A stretch of DNA of 57,576 nt from Myxococcales bacterium (GTDB lineage Bacteria; Myxococcota; Myxococcia; Myxococcales; JAKAPL01). Shown here piece by piece: positions 1 to 8,348 of this stretch; the stretch's first letter is position 1; each line of letters opens with the position of its first letter. The stretch covers positions 1 to 57,576 of the forward strand of contig JAJXUD010000026.1 of NCBI GenBank assembly GCA_021783235.1, written 5' to 3'. Position numbers and translations under genes: made by a program. Under the pieces are notes generated by a model that was not told where the DNA came from, did no database searches, and was given only the letters and a program-made list of their open reading frames with translations.

Positions 1-110
1 ATCGCTACACGCTTCGGTCGGGCCATTGTCCTCTCCTTTGGAAAAGATCGCACTTTCCCAATAGAGGCTTTGGCCTTTTGTTCAAGCGAAATCACACCGC
101 CACGCCCTCG

Positions 111-401
111 CTAGACGAACGCCCATGGACCTGGCAGATATGGAGGCGGAGTGACCTGGCATTGGCACTGAGTGTTGCCACACGTGTCTGGGCCGAGGTA
201 GTAGCAATCGGTGCAAGGGCAGACGCCGGCAGTCGCAGAGCCGACGGTTGGTGAGCCACCGCACTGGAGCATACGCCAATTGGAGTATCCTTCTGTTCCG
301 TAGTTGGCCTGCCACCACGGAGTTGCATTGGCTCGCACGGGCTGAAGGAGGATCATGATGCTCGCGGCTGCCGGAAGATAAGATGCGTGATGTGGGCGCA
401 T
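111..401 (-). CDS. small exported Cys-rich protein, unknown function
   Basis: I do not recognise the family. The 96-residue product opens with a short basic segment and a hydrophobic stretch ending around ARA/NAT, which reads as a secretory signal peptide. The mature part is rich in Cys (CPCTDCYYLG, CGNTQCQCQV) and Pro, suggesting an extracytoplasmic disulfide-bonded protein. A longer in-frame start exists at 461. I chose the ATG at 401 because an AGGAGA ribosome site (408-413 read on the minus strand) sits 6 bases upstream and because the signal peptide then starts at the N terminus. It lies downstream of the beta-propeller gene on the same strand. The surroundings are less GC-rich than the rest of the window. 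Confidence 0.6.
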   Translation of the reverse strand: MRPHHASYLPAAASIMILLQPVRANATPWWQANYGTEGYSNWRMLQCGGSPTVGSATAGVCPCTDCYYLGPDTCGNTQCQCQVTPPPYLPGPWAFV

Positions 402-482
402 GGCGAGTCTCCTGCAGAGGGATGGCCTCATGCAGGTAGGTAGTCGGGCGCCGAACGCCAAGCCCCCAAGGTGGGGCCTATC

Positions 483-1793
483 TCATTTCGGAGTCAGCTT
501 AAAGAGCCCATCGGCGCTCCAATAGATACTCGTCCGATCCACGGCGAGCCCGCCAGGGGCTAGCTGAGAGGAGGCGAGAAGCCTCAGCGCTCCTCCCAGC
601 TTTGCGACACTCAGGACCGCGCCGTTAGTCCAATTGTATGCCCCACTTCCGTTAGTCGTCCAGTAGACTCGATCTCCGTCAAGGGCGAGACCATAGGCTG
701 GGGAGCTTTGCCCGGTCGCAAGAGAGACTGGGTCGCCTCCGTCTTTCGGCATCTTCAGGATGACGCCATTGGGCCCACTGCGCGTCCAATAGACCCAATC
801 CTGGTCGACCTGAATGCGGGAGGCATAGAGCTGGTTGCCCGCGAGCAGCTGAGGAGGGCCACCCGCAAGGGGCGCTCGCATCACGCTACCATCCTCGAAA
901 CCGTTCTCGATGGTGCCTTGGTTCGTCCAATATACCCAGGTCGAATCGACGGCGATTCCGATAGGGGTCGGCTGGTGCGTGGCCAATGCGATCGGCGTTC
1001 CGCCTTGGCGGCTCAGCCGCATGATCACGCCATCCTGGTACCCGGCGTCGCTCGTTCCTTCGTTCGTCCAGTAGAGATTGTCAACATCCCCGACGATGGC
1101 AAACGGGTTCGCCTGTCCCCCTGCGAGGACGTTTGGCGATGATCCATTCGTGGTGCATGTGAAGATGTCACCGGCCCAGGATGCCCAGAAGAGATCGGCG
1201 CCGAGCAGGATGAGCTGATTGCCCGGATGCTGACCCTCCAAGAGAGTTTCCGGCCCGCCATTCTTCGGAATCTTCTTGAGAAGCGGGTCCAGCATGTAGA
1301 CGCTCGCCGAATCGACGACGATCCCGTCTGGGTCAGCCCCAGGCGCAAGGGTGACCAGGCAGCCGGTCTGCGTCACCGCCCCGTCGCAGGGTTCACAGCT
1401 CCCGAGATCGCAGAAGTCTCCCGCTGGGCAGGCCTTCCCGCAGGCGCCGCAGTGACCCGGATCTCGACAGGCGTCGATGCTTGCCGGAGGCGTCCCGCAC
1501 GACAACTGGTCATTGCAGGGCGAGCCTCCATCACCGATGATGGCCCCAGCGTCGCCCGGGCCCGTCGCCCCGTTCGAGCCGCCGCTGGTGGTGCTCCCAC
1601 CGCCCGTCGTGGAGCTTCCCGCTCCGCTGCTGCCCCCGGACGTGGTCCCAAAGGACGCCGCCGTCGCCGAACCCGAGCTTCCCCCAGCGCTCGGAGGCCT
1701 GCTGCCTGCCGCCCCCCCTCCCGAGCCACCCATTCCACCGCACGCGTTCGCGGCAGCCATCGCGGCGATCAACCCAAAGCCGTCGAATCTCAT
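483..1793 (-). CDS. exported Cys-rich protein with YWT beta-propeller (DUF5050-like)
   Basis: This is a 436-residue secreted protein, probably a lipoprotein. The N terminus is hydrophobic (LIAAMAAANAC), with a weak lipobox ending at Cys18, followed by about 60 residues of Gly/Ser/Thr low-complexity linker. A Cys-rich block at about 95-140 contains the GHCGACGKAC pattern found repeatedly in myxobacterial surface proteins. The rest carries at least five VYWTN/LYWTN repeats, each with a downstream GG.P or AL.GG element, typical of DUF5050-type six-bladed propellers. A binding or scaffolding role at the cell surface is inference. No catalytic residues can be assigned. The ATG at 1793 is preceded by a G-rich stretch that could serve as the ribosome site. 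Confidence 0.8.
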   Translation of the reverse strand: MRFDGFGLIAAMAAANACGGMGGSGGGAAGSRPPSAGGSSGSATAASFGTTSGGSSGAGSSTTGGGSTTSGGSNGATGPGDAGAIIGDGGSPCNDQLSCGTPPASIDACRDPGHCGACGKACPAGDFCDLGSCEPCDGAVTQTGCLVTLAPGADPDGIVVDSASVYMLDPLLKKIPKNGGPETLLEGQHPGNQLILLGADLFWASWAGDIFTCTTNGSSPNVLAGGQANPFAIVGDVDNLYWTNEGTSDAGYQDGVIMRLSRQGGTPIALATHQPTPIGIAVDSTWVYWTNQGTIENGFEDGSVMRAPLAGGPPQLLAGNQLYASRIQVDQDWVYWTRSGPNGVILKMPKDGGDPVSLATGQSSPAYGLALDGDRVYWTTNGSGAYNWTNGAVLSVAKLGGALRLLASSQLAPGGLAVDRTSIYWSADGLFKLTPK

Positions 1794-2315
1794 GCCCTCG
1801 CCCCCCGGCCAGGTCCTCGAGTATTTCGAAGCTTAGGGATTCGTGGGCTCGAACGGCGTGGCCCCCCCCCTGCGGCAAGGAGAAAATCACCCAGAGCCGG
1901 CCGCTGCTGGCGAGCGACGAGCCTGAGCTCAGCCGGGCTGCGCTCCCGGCGGGCGAGGTCGAAGGCCCTCTGTCGCCATCGCCCCCGTCCGCCCAGGCCC
2001 GCTGCGCCTGGGCTCTCGCCCGATGTCGGAAGCCCAAAGGCATGCTTCCGTTGCGATGAAGAGTTCCCATAGGCTATCTTAATCTTGGCATGAAAGGAGC
2101 ACCAAAGGCTGTGTTGACGCCGGGAGGCGCAGCTCGAGAGGGCTCCGCAGCAGCGCGCCCTGCTGGATGCCCAGGTTGACCGCGCTCCGCCCGCTGGCGG
2201 AGAACGCTCTCGTCCCACCGCGTCGCGGATGGTTCAAGGCGGTTCGCTAGGGCCTCGGCATGGCCGCCTCGGGGCAGCGCCGCGGGAGGACGAGGCGCGG
2301 CATGAGGGAGTCCGA
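1794..2315. other. 522-base intergenic region without a recognised gene
   Basis: This gap separates the divergent propeller gene and ATPase gene. Short frames exist on both strands, but none shows domain motifs, a good ribosome site or a coherent protein composition. It contains a nine-base C run at 1862-1870 and a sigma-54-like element at 2086-2100. The left boundary of the accessory ATPase module probably lies here, but I see no direct repeat, tRNA fragment or integrase. Confidence 0.5.
2086..2100 (+). promoter_or_regulatory. possible sigma-54 (-24/-12) promoter element
   Basis: TGGCATG-N4-GAGC matches the TGGCACG-N4-TTGC consensus at the GG and GC dinucleotides with the required spacing, but misses both T residues of the -12 element. 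It points toward the ATPase gene, whose ATG is 215 bases downstream. One such match in a window this size can arise by chance. Confidence 0.2.
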
Positions 2316-4013
2316 ATGACGATCAGCGATGACGCCCGCGCTCTCCTGCAGGAGGTTCTGGAGCAACTCTACCGGCCGGAGTCGCCGCAGTTCCCAGCGG
2401 TGCAGGCATTTCGGCTGAGCCACGAATCGAAGCGTCCGTTGCTCGACGAGCTCTTCTCCAGCGAGCACCTCAAGGGCGACGGCCGCCGGTATCTACTTTC
2501 CATCAAGGGACTCCTTGCTTGCGGGTCGACCGACGCGAGGCGCGAAGTGGAGGCGTGCGACGCGCTCCTGCCTGAGCTCAAGGATGCCTACCGTTCCGCG
2601 CCGCAAGAGAAGTGGTCGGTGGACGAGCTCTCCCGGCGCACAGGGAAGAGCATCGCCGAAGTGGCGAAGAACCTGACCTTCCTTGCCGAGCGTCCCATCT
2701 TCAGCTGGCTCGAGCGTGACCAGACGACGGGCCTCGTGAACGGCATGCAGCTTTCGGAGGGTGTTCTAGACGCCGAACCCATCGGTTGGCACGAGGACGA
2801 CCCAGCCCCGGACGGCGAGGTCGCGGCGCCCAATGGCCTGACCATCGAGGCGATCGAGATCGACGGTTACCGCCCCTTCGCCCACTTTCAGGCGCAGCCC
2901 AAGAACCTGACGGTGATCATCGGCGCGAACGCGAGCGGCAAGTCGAGCCTGTTCGACTTCCTTCGGTTCGTGAGCTTCGCCGCGTCGAACCCGCTGCCGC
3001 GCGAGATCGATCCGCGGTCCGCCGGCAAGACGCTGTTTCACGTCGGCGGGCCGGAGCGGATCGACTTCGCCCTCGTCGTGGACCAGGGCCAGCGGAAGCC
3101 GCTGCGCTATCAGGTCGAGATCCAAGGCCCGGGCCCGGTCGGCAACCCGCGAGTCGTCCGCGAGCGCCTCGCAACTACGGAGCCGCTGACTTCAGGTGAG
3201 AAGGAGCCGTTCATCTTCCTCGACTTCCAAGGCGGCAAGGGGGTCGTCCGCGACCAGGTCGAGCGAAAGCTCAAGCGGCCCGAGTGGACGGTGCAACCGA
3301 ACGAGTTGGCTCTTCGACGGGCACTCGACCCCACGCTGGTCACGCTCTCGAGGTTCCAGGGCTTTTTGTCCTCGTGGCGGTTCTACTCCGGGTTCGACGT
3401 TTCCGGCAGCGCGGCGATCCGCAGACCCGTGCCGACCGATCCCAATCCCACCCTTGCCGAGGACGGGTCGAACCTGAGCGCGGTGCTGTTCTCGCTCATG
3501 ACCGAGCAGCAGGATGCGTGGCAGGAGCTCGAGACGCACCTGCGGTCTGCGATTCCCGGCTTCCGGTCCCTCAACGTGAAGCCGCGCGGGGGATCGGGCA
3601 CCGTCATTGGCTTCTGGCGCGAACTTGGCGTGAAGGACGAACTGGTGCTCGGGGACCTGTCCGATGGGACGCTGAGGTTGCTCTGCTGGGCGACCCTCTG
3701 CCTCGCTCCCTCCATCCCCCCGCTCGTCTGCATCGACGAGCCGGAGCTTGGACTCCATCCGCGGGTCCTGCCGATCCTCGCCGGCCTGCTACGCCTCGCG
3801 GCTGCGCGCAGCCAGCTCTTGGTCGCGACCCACTCGCCCTACCTGCTCTCGCAGTTCACGCTCGACGAGATCGCCGTCATGCGGAAGGAGGACGGCCGCG
3901 CCGTGTTCGTTCGCCCCGGAGACAGCAGAGCGCTTCGCCGGGAAGTTGAAGAGCTTGGGGGAGACGCGCTCTCGCAGCTCCACATCTCCGACGAGCTCGA
4001 GGTGCGCTCGTGA
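2316..4013 (+). CDS. AAA family ATPase (AAA_21/OLD-like) of a putative defence pair
   Basis: This 565-residue ABC-type ATPase of the SMC/OLD-like class has Walker A GANASGKS at 203-210, Walker B VCIDEPELGLHP at about 471-482, and the switch motif ATHS at about 504-507. The first ~190 residues are an extra helical region including a helix-turn-helix-like segment at about 99-135 (WSVDELSRRTGKSIAEV). Such ATPases usually begin directly with the P-loop domain. The ATG at 2316 was chosen for the GAGGGAG five bases upstream; an in-frame start at 2229 lacks one. Its stop overlaps the GTG start of the DUF4276-like gene by four bases, so the two are probably translated together. By analogy with OLD/TOPRIM and PARIS-type systems, a phage-sensing or nucleic-acid-linked defence role is inferred, not shown. 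Confidence 0.85.
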   Translation: MTISDDARALLQEVLEQLYRPESPQFPAVQAFRLSHESKRPLLDELFSSEHLKGDGRRYLLSIKGLLACGSTDARREVEACDALLPELKDAYRSAPQEKWSVDELSRRTGKSIAEVAKNLTFLAERPIFSWLERDQTTGLVNGMQLSEGVLDAEPIGWHEDDPAPDGEVAAPNGLTIEAIEIDGYRPFAHFQAQPKNLTVIIGANASGKSSLFDFLRFVSFAASNPLPREIDPRSAGKTLFHVGGPERIDFALVVDQGQRKPLRYQVEIQGPGPVGNPRVVRERLATTEPLTSGEKEPFIFLDFQGGKGVVRDQVERKLKRPEWTVQPNELALRRALDPTLVTLSRFQGFLSSWRFYSGFDVSGSAAIRRPVPTDPNPTLAEDGSNLSAVLFSLMTEQQDAWQELETHLRSAIPGFRSLNVKPRGGSGTVIGFWRELGVKDELVLGDLSDGTLRLLCWATLCLAPSIPPLVCIDEPELGLHPRVLPILAGLLRLAAARSQLLVATHSPYLLSQFTLDEIAVMRKEDGRAVFVRPGDSRALRREVEELGGDALSQLHISDELEVRS

Positions 4014-4678
4014 GAGTCCTCGTCTACGTCGAGGGGCCATCTGATCGGGCGGCCCTCGAGGCTCTCTTGGAGCCCGTCATCTCCGCCGGACGGGAGCGGC
4101 GCGTTGGGCTTCGCTTCCTGGTGCTGAACGACAAGGCGTCGATCTTGAAGGACAGCGGACGCAAGGCTGCCGACCACCTTTCAGACAACCCCGGCGACTG
4201 GGTGTTCGCGCTTCCGGACCTCTACCCGATGTCGGTCTACGACGGGACCCCCGAGCAGCATCGCTCGTTCGCAGAGCTTGATGAGCTCTTGAGGTCACGC
4301 TTCCGGGCGCGTGCGGCGAGGGTGGGCGTTCCCGAGGCCGCGAGGAACCACTTCCGAGTCCACTGCCTGAAGTACGACCTGGAGGGCTTGCTTCTCGCGG
4401 CGCCCGACGCGCTCAAGCGGCGCCTCCAGACCGCCGACACGCTCAATAACCACTGGCGCAGACCCGTCGAGGACCAGAACGACAACAACCCGCCCAAGCG
4501 CGTCGTCGAGGGGCTCTTCGAGAAGTACCGGAGGAAGCCCAAGTACACCGACACGACCGATGCCCCATGGATCTTGAAGCGGACGCCTCTTGAGACCGTC
4601 GTCGCGGCCTGCTCGCAGCGCTTCGCGCCGTTCGTGGCGGAGCTCGCGGCACTCGCGAACGGGAGCGCGCCAACGTGA
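4010..4678 (+). CDS. DUF4276-like TOPRIM-fold protein, partner of the upstream ATPase
   Basis: The product is 222 residues. It starts VLVYVEGPSDRAALEALL (Glu8), the typical opening of DUF4276/TOPRIM-like proteins. An acidic position follows the next strand (VFALPD, Asp70), and a conserved Glu sits in a helix (KYDLEGLLLA, Glu125). TOPRIM folds use such acidic residues to bind metal in nucleases and topoisomerases, so metal-dependent nucleic-acid cleavage is the likely activity. This is family inference. The start is GTG, overlapping the ATPase stop in the sequence GTGA with no separate ribosome site, which implies translational coupling. The gene ends about 60 bases before the convergent queG. 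Confidence 0.8.
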   Translation: MRVLVYVEGPSDRAALEALLEPVISAGRERRVGLRFLVLNDKASILKDSGRKAADHLSDNPGDWVFALPDLYPMSVYDGTPEQHRSFAELDELLRSRFRARAARVGVPEAARNHFRVHCLKYDLEGLLLAAPDALKRRLQTADTLNNHWRRPVEDQNDNNPPKRVVEGLFEKYRRKPKYTDTTDAPWILKRTPLETVVAACSQRFAPFVAELAALANGSAPT

Positions 4679-4738
4679 TGGTGGACGGTCGTGGCGGGCG
4701 CTCGAACCAGAAGGAGAAGCAGCGATGGGCGGAGCGGG

Positions 4739-5767
4739 CTAGCCGAGCCGCCTCGCCACCCAGCGGGCGGTCTCGGAGACCACCTCCGAGGGGTCGTCCT
4801 CGAGCCGCTCGCAGGCCTCCCGCGCGTCCGCGCCGCCCTCGCGGAGCAGCCCGAGGAGGGCGCTGCGGCGCAGCCCGTCGAAGCCGGCGCGGCGCAGGGG
4901 CGAGCCGCGGGCGTGCCGCTCGAACTGCTCGGGCGAGAGCCCCGCGAGCGCGGAGCAGCGGAGCTCCACGATGGGGCGCGGCGCGAAGTCCGGGAGGCTC
5001 GCGGTCGCGGGCGAGCGGTTCCACGGGCAGGCGTTTTGGCAGTCGTCGCAGCCGAAGGTCCAGCGGGAGGTCGCGGGGCGAAGCTCCTCGGGGATCGACC
5101 GCTCCGTCTCGATGGTCCAGTAGGAGAGGCAGCGGCGCGAGTCGAGCCGACCCTCGCCGAGCAGCGCCCCGGTGGGGCAGGCGGGCAGGCAGTCGGCGCA
5201 GCTCCCGCAGCGGTTCGGCTGCGGCTCGTCGGGCGCGAGCTCGAGATCGGTGACGAGCGTCGCGAGCAGGACCCACGAGCCGTGCTCGGGCGTCAGGAGG
5301 AGCCCGTTCTTGCCGATCCAGCCGAGCCCCGCCCGCTGCGCCCAGATCTTCTCCATCACGGGGCTGGTGTCGGTGGAGGGGTGGATCCGGGCGCCCGGCG
5401 CGGCGCGCAGGAGCCGCCGGCGCAGCCGCCGGAGCCGCTTCTGGAGGAACTGGTGGTAGTCGCGCCCCTGCGCGTAGCGGGCGATGCCGGGCCGGGCGTC
5501 GGGGCGCCAGTAGGCGACGGCGAGGGCGACGACCGAGCGCGCGCCCGGCAGGAGCACGCGGGGGTCCAGCCGCTCGTCGAGGCGGCGGCGCAGGTAGGCC
5601 ATCTCCGCCTCGCGCCCCTCGGCGAGGAAGCGGCGCAGCTCCTCGCCGTCGAGCGGCTCGGCCCGCGCGACCCCGCAGAGGTCGAAGCCGAGCGCGCGCG
5701 CCTCCGCCTTCACCGCGGCCGCGAGCGGCCCCGGCTCAACCCGGCCGTTCGGCGATCCAGGGGACAT
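4739..5767 (-). CDS. queG: epoxyqueuosine reductase QueG
   Basis: QueG catalyses the last step of queuosine tRNA modification, reducing epoxyqueuosine to queuosine with cobalamin and two [4Fe-4S] clusters in the cytoplasm. The 342-residue length is normal. Visible motifs are the ferredoxin pair CGSCADCLPAC (Cys187, 190, 193, 197) and CDDCQNACPW (Cys240, 243, 247), the STDTSP segment containing the likely catalytic Asp133, and a C-terminal helical-repeat segment. The ATG lies inside the 3' end of the cobalamin adenosyltransferase gene (32-base overlap), so the two form an operon, and both products work with cobalamin. Confidence 0.95.
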   Translation of the reverse strand: MSPGSPNGRVEPGPLAAAVKAEARALGFDLCGVARAEPLDGEELRRFLAEGREAEMAYLRRRLDERLDPRVLLPGARSVVALAVAYWRPDARPGIARYAQGRDYHQFLQKRLRRLRRRLLRAAPGARIHPSTDTSPVMEKIWAQRAGLGWIGKNGLLLTPEHGSWVLLATLVTDLELAPDEPQPNRCGSCADCLPACPTGALLGEGRLDSRRCLSYWTIETERSIPEELRPATSRWTFGCDDCQNACPWNRSPATASLPDFAPRPIVELRCSALAGLSPEQFERHARGSPLRRAGFDGLRRSALLGLLREGGADAREACERLEDDPSEVVSETARWVARRLG

Positions 5768-6293
5768 CGGAGACGCCGGCCCGCCGGTTGGCCGCGCGGG
5801 CGAGCACGAAGAGCAGGTCCGAGAGCCGGTTCAAGAAGACGAGCGCCTCGCCCCGCACCGGCTCGGTCTCGCGAAGCCGGACGGCCGACCGCTCGGCCCT
5901 CCGGCAGACCGTCCGGGCGAGGTGGAGGCCGGCGGCGGCGGGGCTCCCGCCGGGCAGGATGAAGTGCGTCTGGGCGGGCAGCTCCTCCTGGAGCCGATCG
6001 ATGGTCCGCTCGAGCCGGGCGATCTCGTCCGCGCCCAGCGGCCGGCTCGCCCGGTTCTCGGTGCCGGGCGGCGTCGACAGCTCGGCGCCGAGGCGGAAGA
6101 GATCGTCCTGGAGCCCCGAGAGCACGGCGTCGAGCTCCCCGTCGCCCGAGAGCGCGGCGCGCGCCAGGCCGAGGGTCGCGTTCAGCTCGTCGATCTCGCC
6201 GTACGCCTCGACGCGCGGCGACGCCTTGGAGGCGGCCGCCCCGCCGAACAGCGAGGTCTCTCCCTGGTCGCCGCGCTTCGTGTAGATCTTCAT
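5736..6293 (-). CDS. PduO-type ATP:cob(I)alamin adenosyltransferase
   Basis: This cytoplasmic enzyme transfers the adenosyl group of ATP to cob(I)alamin to make adenosylcobalamin. The 185-residue protein has the family N-terminal ATP-binding motif YTKRGDQGETSLFGG at about residues 4-18, then the ELNATLGLAR helix and the C-terminal RLSDLLFVLAR signature, as in the PduO/MMAB family. It is the first gene of a two-gene unit with queG, whose start lies within it. Its own ATG is 28 bases from the divergent lipoprotein start at 6322, leaving a very short shared promoter space. Confidence 0.93.
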   Translation of the reverse strand: MKIYTKRGDQGETSLFGGAAASKASPRVEAYGEIDELNATLGLARAALSGDGELDAVLSGLQDDLFRLGAELSTPPGTENRASRPLGADEIARLERTIDRLQEELPAQTHFILPGGSPAAAGLHLARTVCRRAERSAVRLRETEPVRGEALVFLNRLSDLLFVLARAANRRAGVSDVPWIAERPG

Positions 6294-6321
6294 GGTGGCC
6301 GCGTCCTATATCATGGGGCCA

Positions 6322-6738
6322 ATGCGCGTCCGAGCCGCCCTCGTCCTCCTCTCCGCCCTCGCGGGCTGCCACTCCGACCGCTCGCCCGGCGACGTGGCCG
6401 GCCGCTTCCTCGACGACTACTACGTCGAGGTGAACCAGCCGGCCGCCCTCGCGCTCGCGACGGGGCCGGCCGCGGCGCGGCTGCGCGCCGAGATGGCCGA
6501 CCTCGACGAGGCCCGCCGCCAGGGTGTCGAGGCGGCGCCCTCCCGACCGCACGTCTACTACGAGCCGCTCCAGAAGCCGGAGCCGCCCGCGGCCGGGAGG
6601 CAGAGCCGGAAGTACCGGCTCTCCATCGACAGCGGCGGCGTGATGCTGCAGAAGCGCGTCGACCTGCTCCTCTCCGACGAGGGCGGCCGCTGGCGCGTCT
6701 ACCAGTTCGGCGAGGCCGATCTCTCGGCCGCTCCCTGA
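6322..6738 (+). CDS. small lipoprotein, unknown function
   Basis: This is a 138-residue exported protein. The N terminus MRVRAALVLLSALAGC has a basic start, a hydrophobic core and a good lipobox (LAGC, Cys16), so it is probably membrane-anchored. The rest is acidic and Arg-rich without motifs I recognise. It resembles the compact alpha+beta lipoproteins that accumulate in Myxococcota, with a final WRVYQFGEADL strand. I chose the ATG at 6322 over the in-frame 6292 because it places the signal peptide at the N terminus. The stop codon directly abuts the stop of the convergent cytochrome gene at 6739. Confidence 0.65.
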   Translation: MRVRAALVLLSALAGCHSDRSPGDVAGRFLDDYYVEVNQPAALALATGPAAARLRAEMADLDEARRQGVEAAPSRPHVYYEPLQKPEPPAAGRQSRKYRLSIDSGGVMLQKRVDLLLSDEGGRWRVYQFGEADLSAAP

Positions 6739-7104
6739 TCAGCGGGCGGGCGGCGGCTTCGCGCCGCGGAACGAGCGGACGTAGCTCACGAGCCCGTCGA
6801 TCTGGGCGGCGGTCAGCTTGTCCTGCCAGGCGGGCATGCGGCGCATGCCGTCGACGACCACGCCGCCCATGATCGCGCGCTTCAGATCCGGGTCCTGGGC
6901 CTCGCCCTGGAACTTCTCGGCGGTGAAGTCGGGCGCGTGGAAGCGCCGCCCCATCCGCGTGTCGCCGCGGCCGTCCTGGCCGTGGCAGACCGAGCACTTC
7001 TCGACGTAGAGCTGCGCCGCGGGCTTCGCGATGGGCTGAACGGTTCCAGCGTCGGCGGCCGCTGCCCCGAGCGAGGCCACGAGGACGAGGCCGACGGCCG
7101 GCAT
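6739..7104 (-). CDS. periplasmic class I cytochrome c
   Basis: This is a 121-residue monoheme cytochrome. A signal peptide (about residues 1-18, ending in AAADAG) is followed by the heme-binding motif CSVCH at 37-41. The distal Met ligand is probably the Met in the RMPAW segment (about residue 90). This is typical of cytochrome c6/cL-like carriers of the cytochrome_CBB3 family. It would shuttle electrons in the periplasm; its partner is unknown. The ATG overlaps the stop of the preceding lipoprotein gene in TGATG, so translation is probably coupled. It lies downstream of a large Fe-S oxidoreductase on the same strand. Confidence 0.9.
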   Translation of the reverse strand: MPAVGLVLVASLGAAAADAGTVQPIAKPAAQLYVEKCSVCHGQDGRGDTRMGRRFHAPDFTAEKFQGEAQDPDLKRAIMGGVVVDGMRRMPAWQDKLTAAQIDGLVSYVRSFRGAKPPPAR

Positions 7105-7580
7105 CAGAACGAGCTCACCACGCAGCGGCCCTGCAGGCAGTTGACCTGGCTGCAGCTCCCGGCCGCGGCGGGCGGGTTGCCGCTCGCGAGCTGGCCGTTC
7201 GGGTAGCAGGCCTGGCAGAAGCCGCAGACCAGCCCCGCCTGAGCCTGCGCGAACGACTGGGCCTGGCTGGCCGCGACGGCGACGCTCACCGGCTGCACGT
7301 AGCAGCTCCCCGGCAGGTACGCGCCCGTCGCGACGACGCAGTCCTGGTCGGTCTGGCAGCTCTCCGCCGCGGTGACGTTCGCGAGCAGCGCGGTGTCGAG
7401 GTCGGTGCCCGAGCAGCCGCCGTCCCAGGGCGCGCAGCCCGCGGCGCCGGCGTCGCCCGCGCCTCCGTCCGCCGAGAGGGCGAAGGTGGGCGGCTGGCAG
7501 CCGGCGTCGGGGGGCGGCAAGGGGGCGGGACGGCAGGCGAGCGCCAGGGCGGCGGCGATCAGGGCGAGCGTTCGGCGCAT
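7104..7580 (-). CDS. Cys-rich lipoprotein, unknown function
   Basis: This is a 158-residue exported protein with the lipoprotein signal MRRTLALIAAALALAC (Cys16 follows LALA). The mature part contains about ten Cys, including CQTDQDC and CGFCQAC, plus an Ala/Gln-rich helix (QAQSFAQAQAG). I do not recognise the family. An in-frame start at 7688 is rejected because ATG 7580 has an AAGGAG site seven bases upstream and begins the signal peptide. Its stop is fused to the cytochrome c start (TGATG), suggesting a joint periplasmic redox or assembly role. That role is inference only. Confidence 0.75.
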   Translation of the reverse strand: MRRTLALIAAALALACRPAPLPPPDAGCQPPTFALSADGGAGDAGAAGCAPWDGGCSGTDLDTALLANVTAAESCQTDQDCVVATGAYLPGSCYVQPVSVAVAASQAQSFAQAQAGLVCGFCQACYPNGQLASGNPPAAAGSCSQVNCLQGRCVVSSF

Positions 7581-7694
7581 GGAAACTCCTTCCGATCGGC
7601 CGGAGAGTAGCACGGCGAAGCGAGCGGGCGCTCGCGTTTTCGCCGGCGTCGGGGCCTTCCGCCCCAGTGCCCCTCGTCGACGGATCACCGAGCC

Positions 7695-8267
7695 CTAGCC
7701 CGGCTTGCGCCAGATCGCCCGCTCGAGGAGTCCGAGCGTGCGGTGGCGGGCGACGGCCACGTAGCCGCGCGCCTGGAGGAAGCGGCGGATGGTGCCGAGC
7801 TGGACGAGCTCGAGGTAGACGAGCTGCCCGCCGGGCTTCAGCAGCCGGTCGAGCTCCGAGAGGCCGCGCTCGAAGCTCTCGTGCGCCTTCCGCCCGAAGT
7901 GGCCGCCGAGGTGGTGGAGGACCAGGAACGCGAAGGCGGCGTCGAAGCTCCGGTCGGGGTAGGAGAGCGAGAGCGCGTCGGCCTGCTCGACGGCGACCTC
8001 GGGGGGGACGCGGCCGAGCGCGCGCACGAAGCTCGCCCGGGTGGCGGTCACCTGCGCCGGATCGTGGTCGGTCTCGACGAGGCGCGACGGCCGGAAGAGC
8101 TCGTGGACGAGCAGCCCGAGATCGCCCGAGCCGCTGCCGATCTCGAGGATCGCGGGGCCGGCCGGCAGCTTCAGCGACTGCAGGAGCCAGCGGCGGACGA
8201 AGCGCCGGTAGAGCGGGCCGTTCGTGCGGCCCACGAACCAGCGGGCGGTGGCGGACATCTCGGGCAT
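7695..8267 (-). CDS. class I SAM-dependent methyltransferase
   Basis: This 190-residue cytoplasmic Rossmann-fold methyltransferase has the SAM-binding motif I ILEIGSGSGDLG at about 40-51, an acidic residue ending strand 2 (VETDHD), motif DALSLSYPDRSFD, the post-motif FLVLHHLGG, and the LLKPGGQLVYLEL segment. The pattern resembles UbiE/COQ5-like and small-molecule methyltransferases. The substrate is not evident. A GGAGG ribosome site stands seven bases before the ATG. The gene follows the large oxidoreductase on the same strand after 81 bases. Confidence 0.85.
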   Translation of the reverse strand: MPEMSATARWFVGRTNGPLYRRFVRRWLLQSLKLPAGPAILEIGSGSGDLGLLVHELFRPSRLVETDHDPAQVTATRASFVRALGRVPPEVAVEQADALSLSYPDRSFDAAFAFLVLHHLGGHFGRKAHESFERGLSELDRLLKPGGQLVYLELVQLGTIRRFLQARGYVAVARHRTLGLLERAIWRKPG

Positions 8268-8348
8268 GGGCGGCCTCCAGAATCGAGACGCCTGATCTGC
8301 TCCTTTCGGGGGGCGCGCGCAACCGCGCGACGAGCCCCGAAAGGGTGG

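Noticed and set aside
2086-2100. Sigma-54 promoter as firm regulator of the ATPase module
   Set aside because: Both T residues of the -12 element are missing and the gene start is 215 bases away; listed only as a weak candidate.
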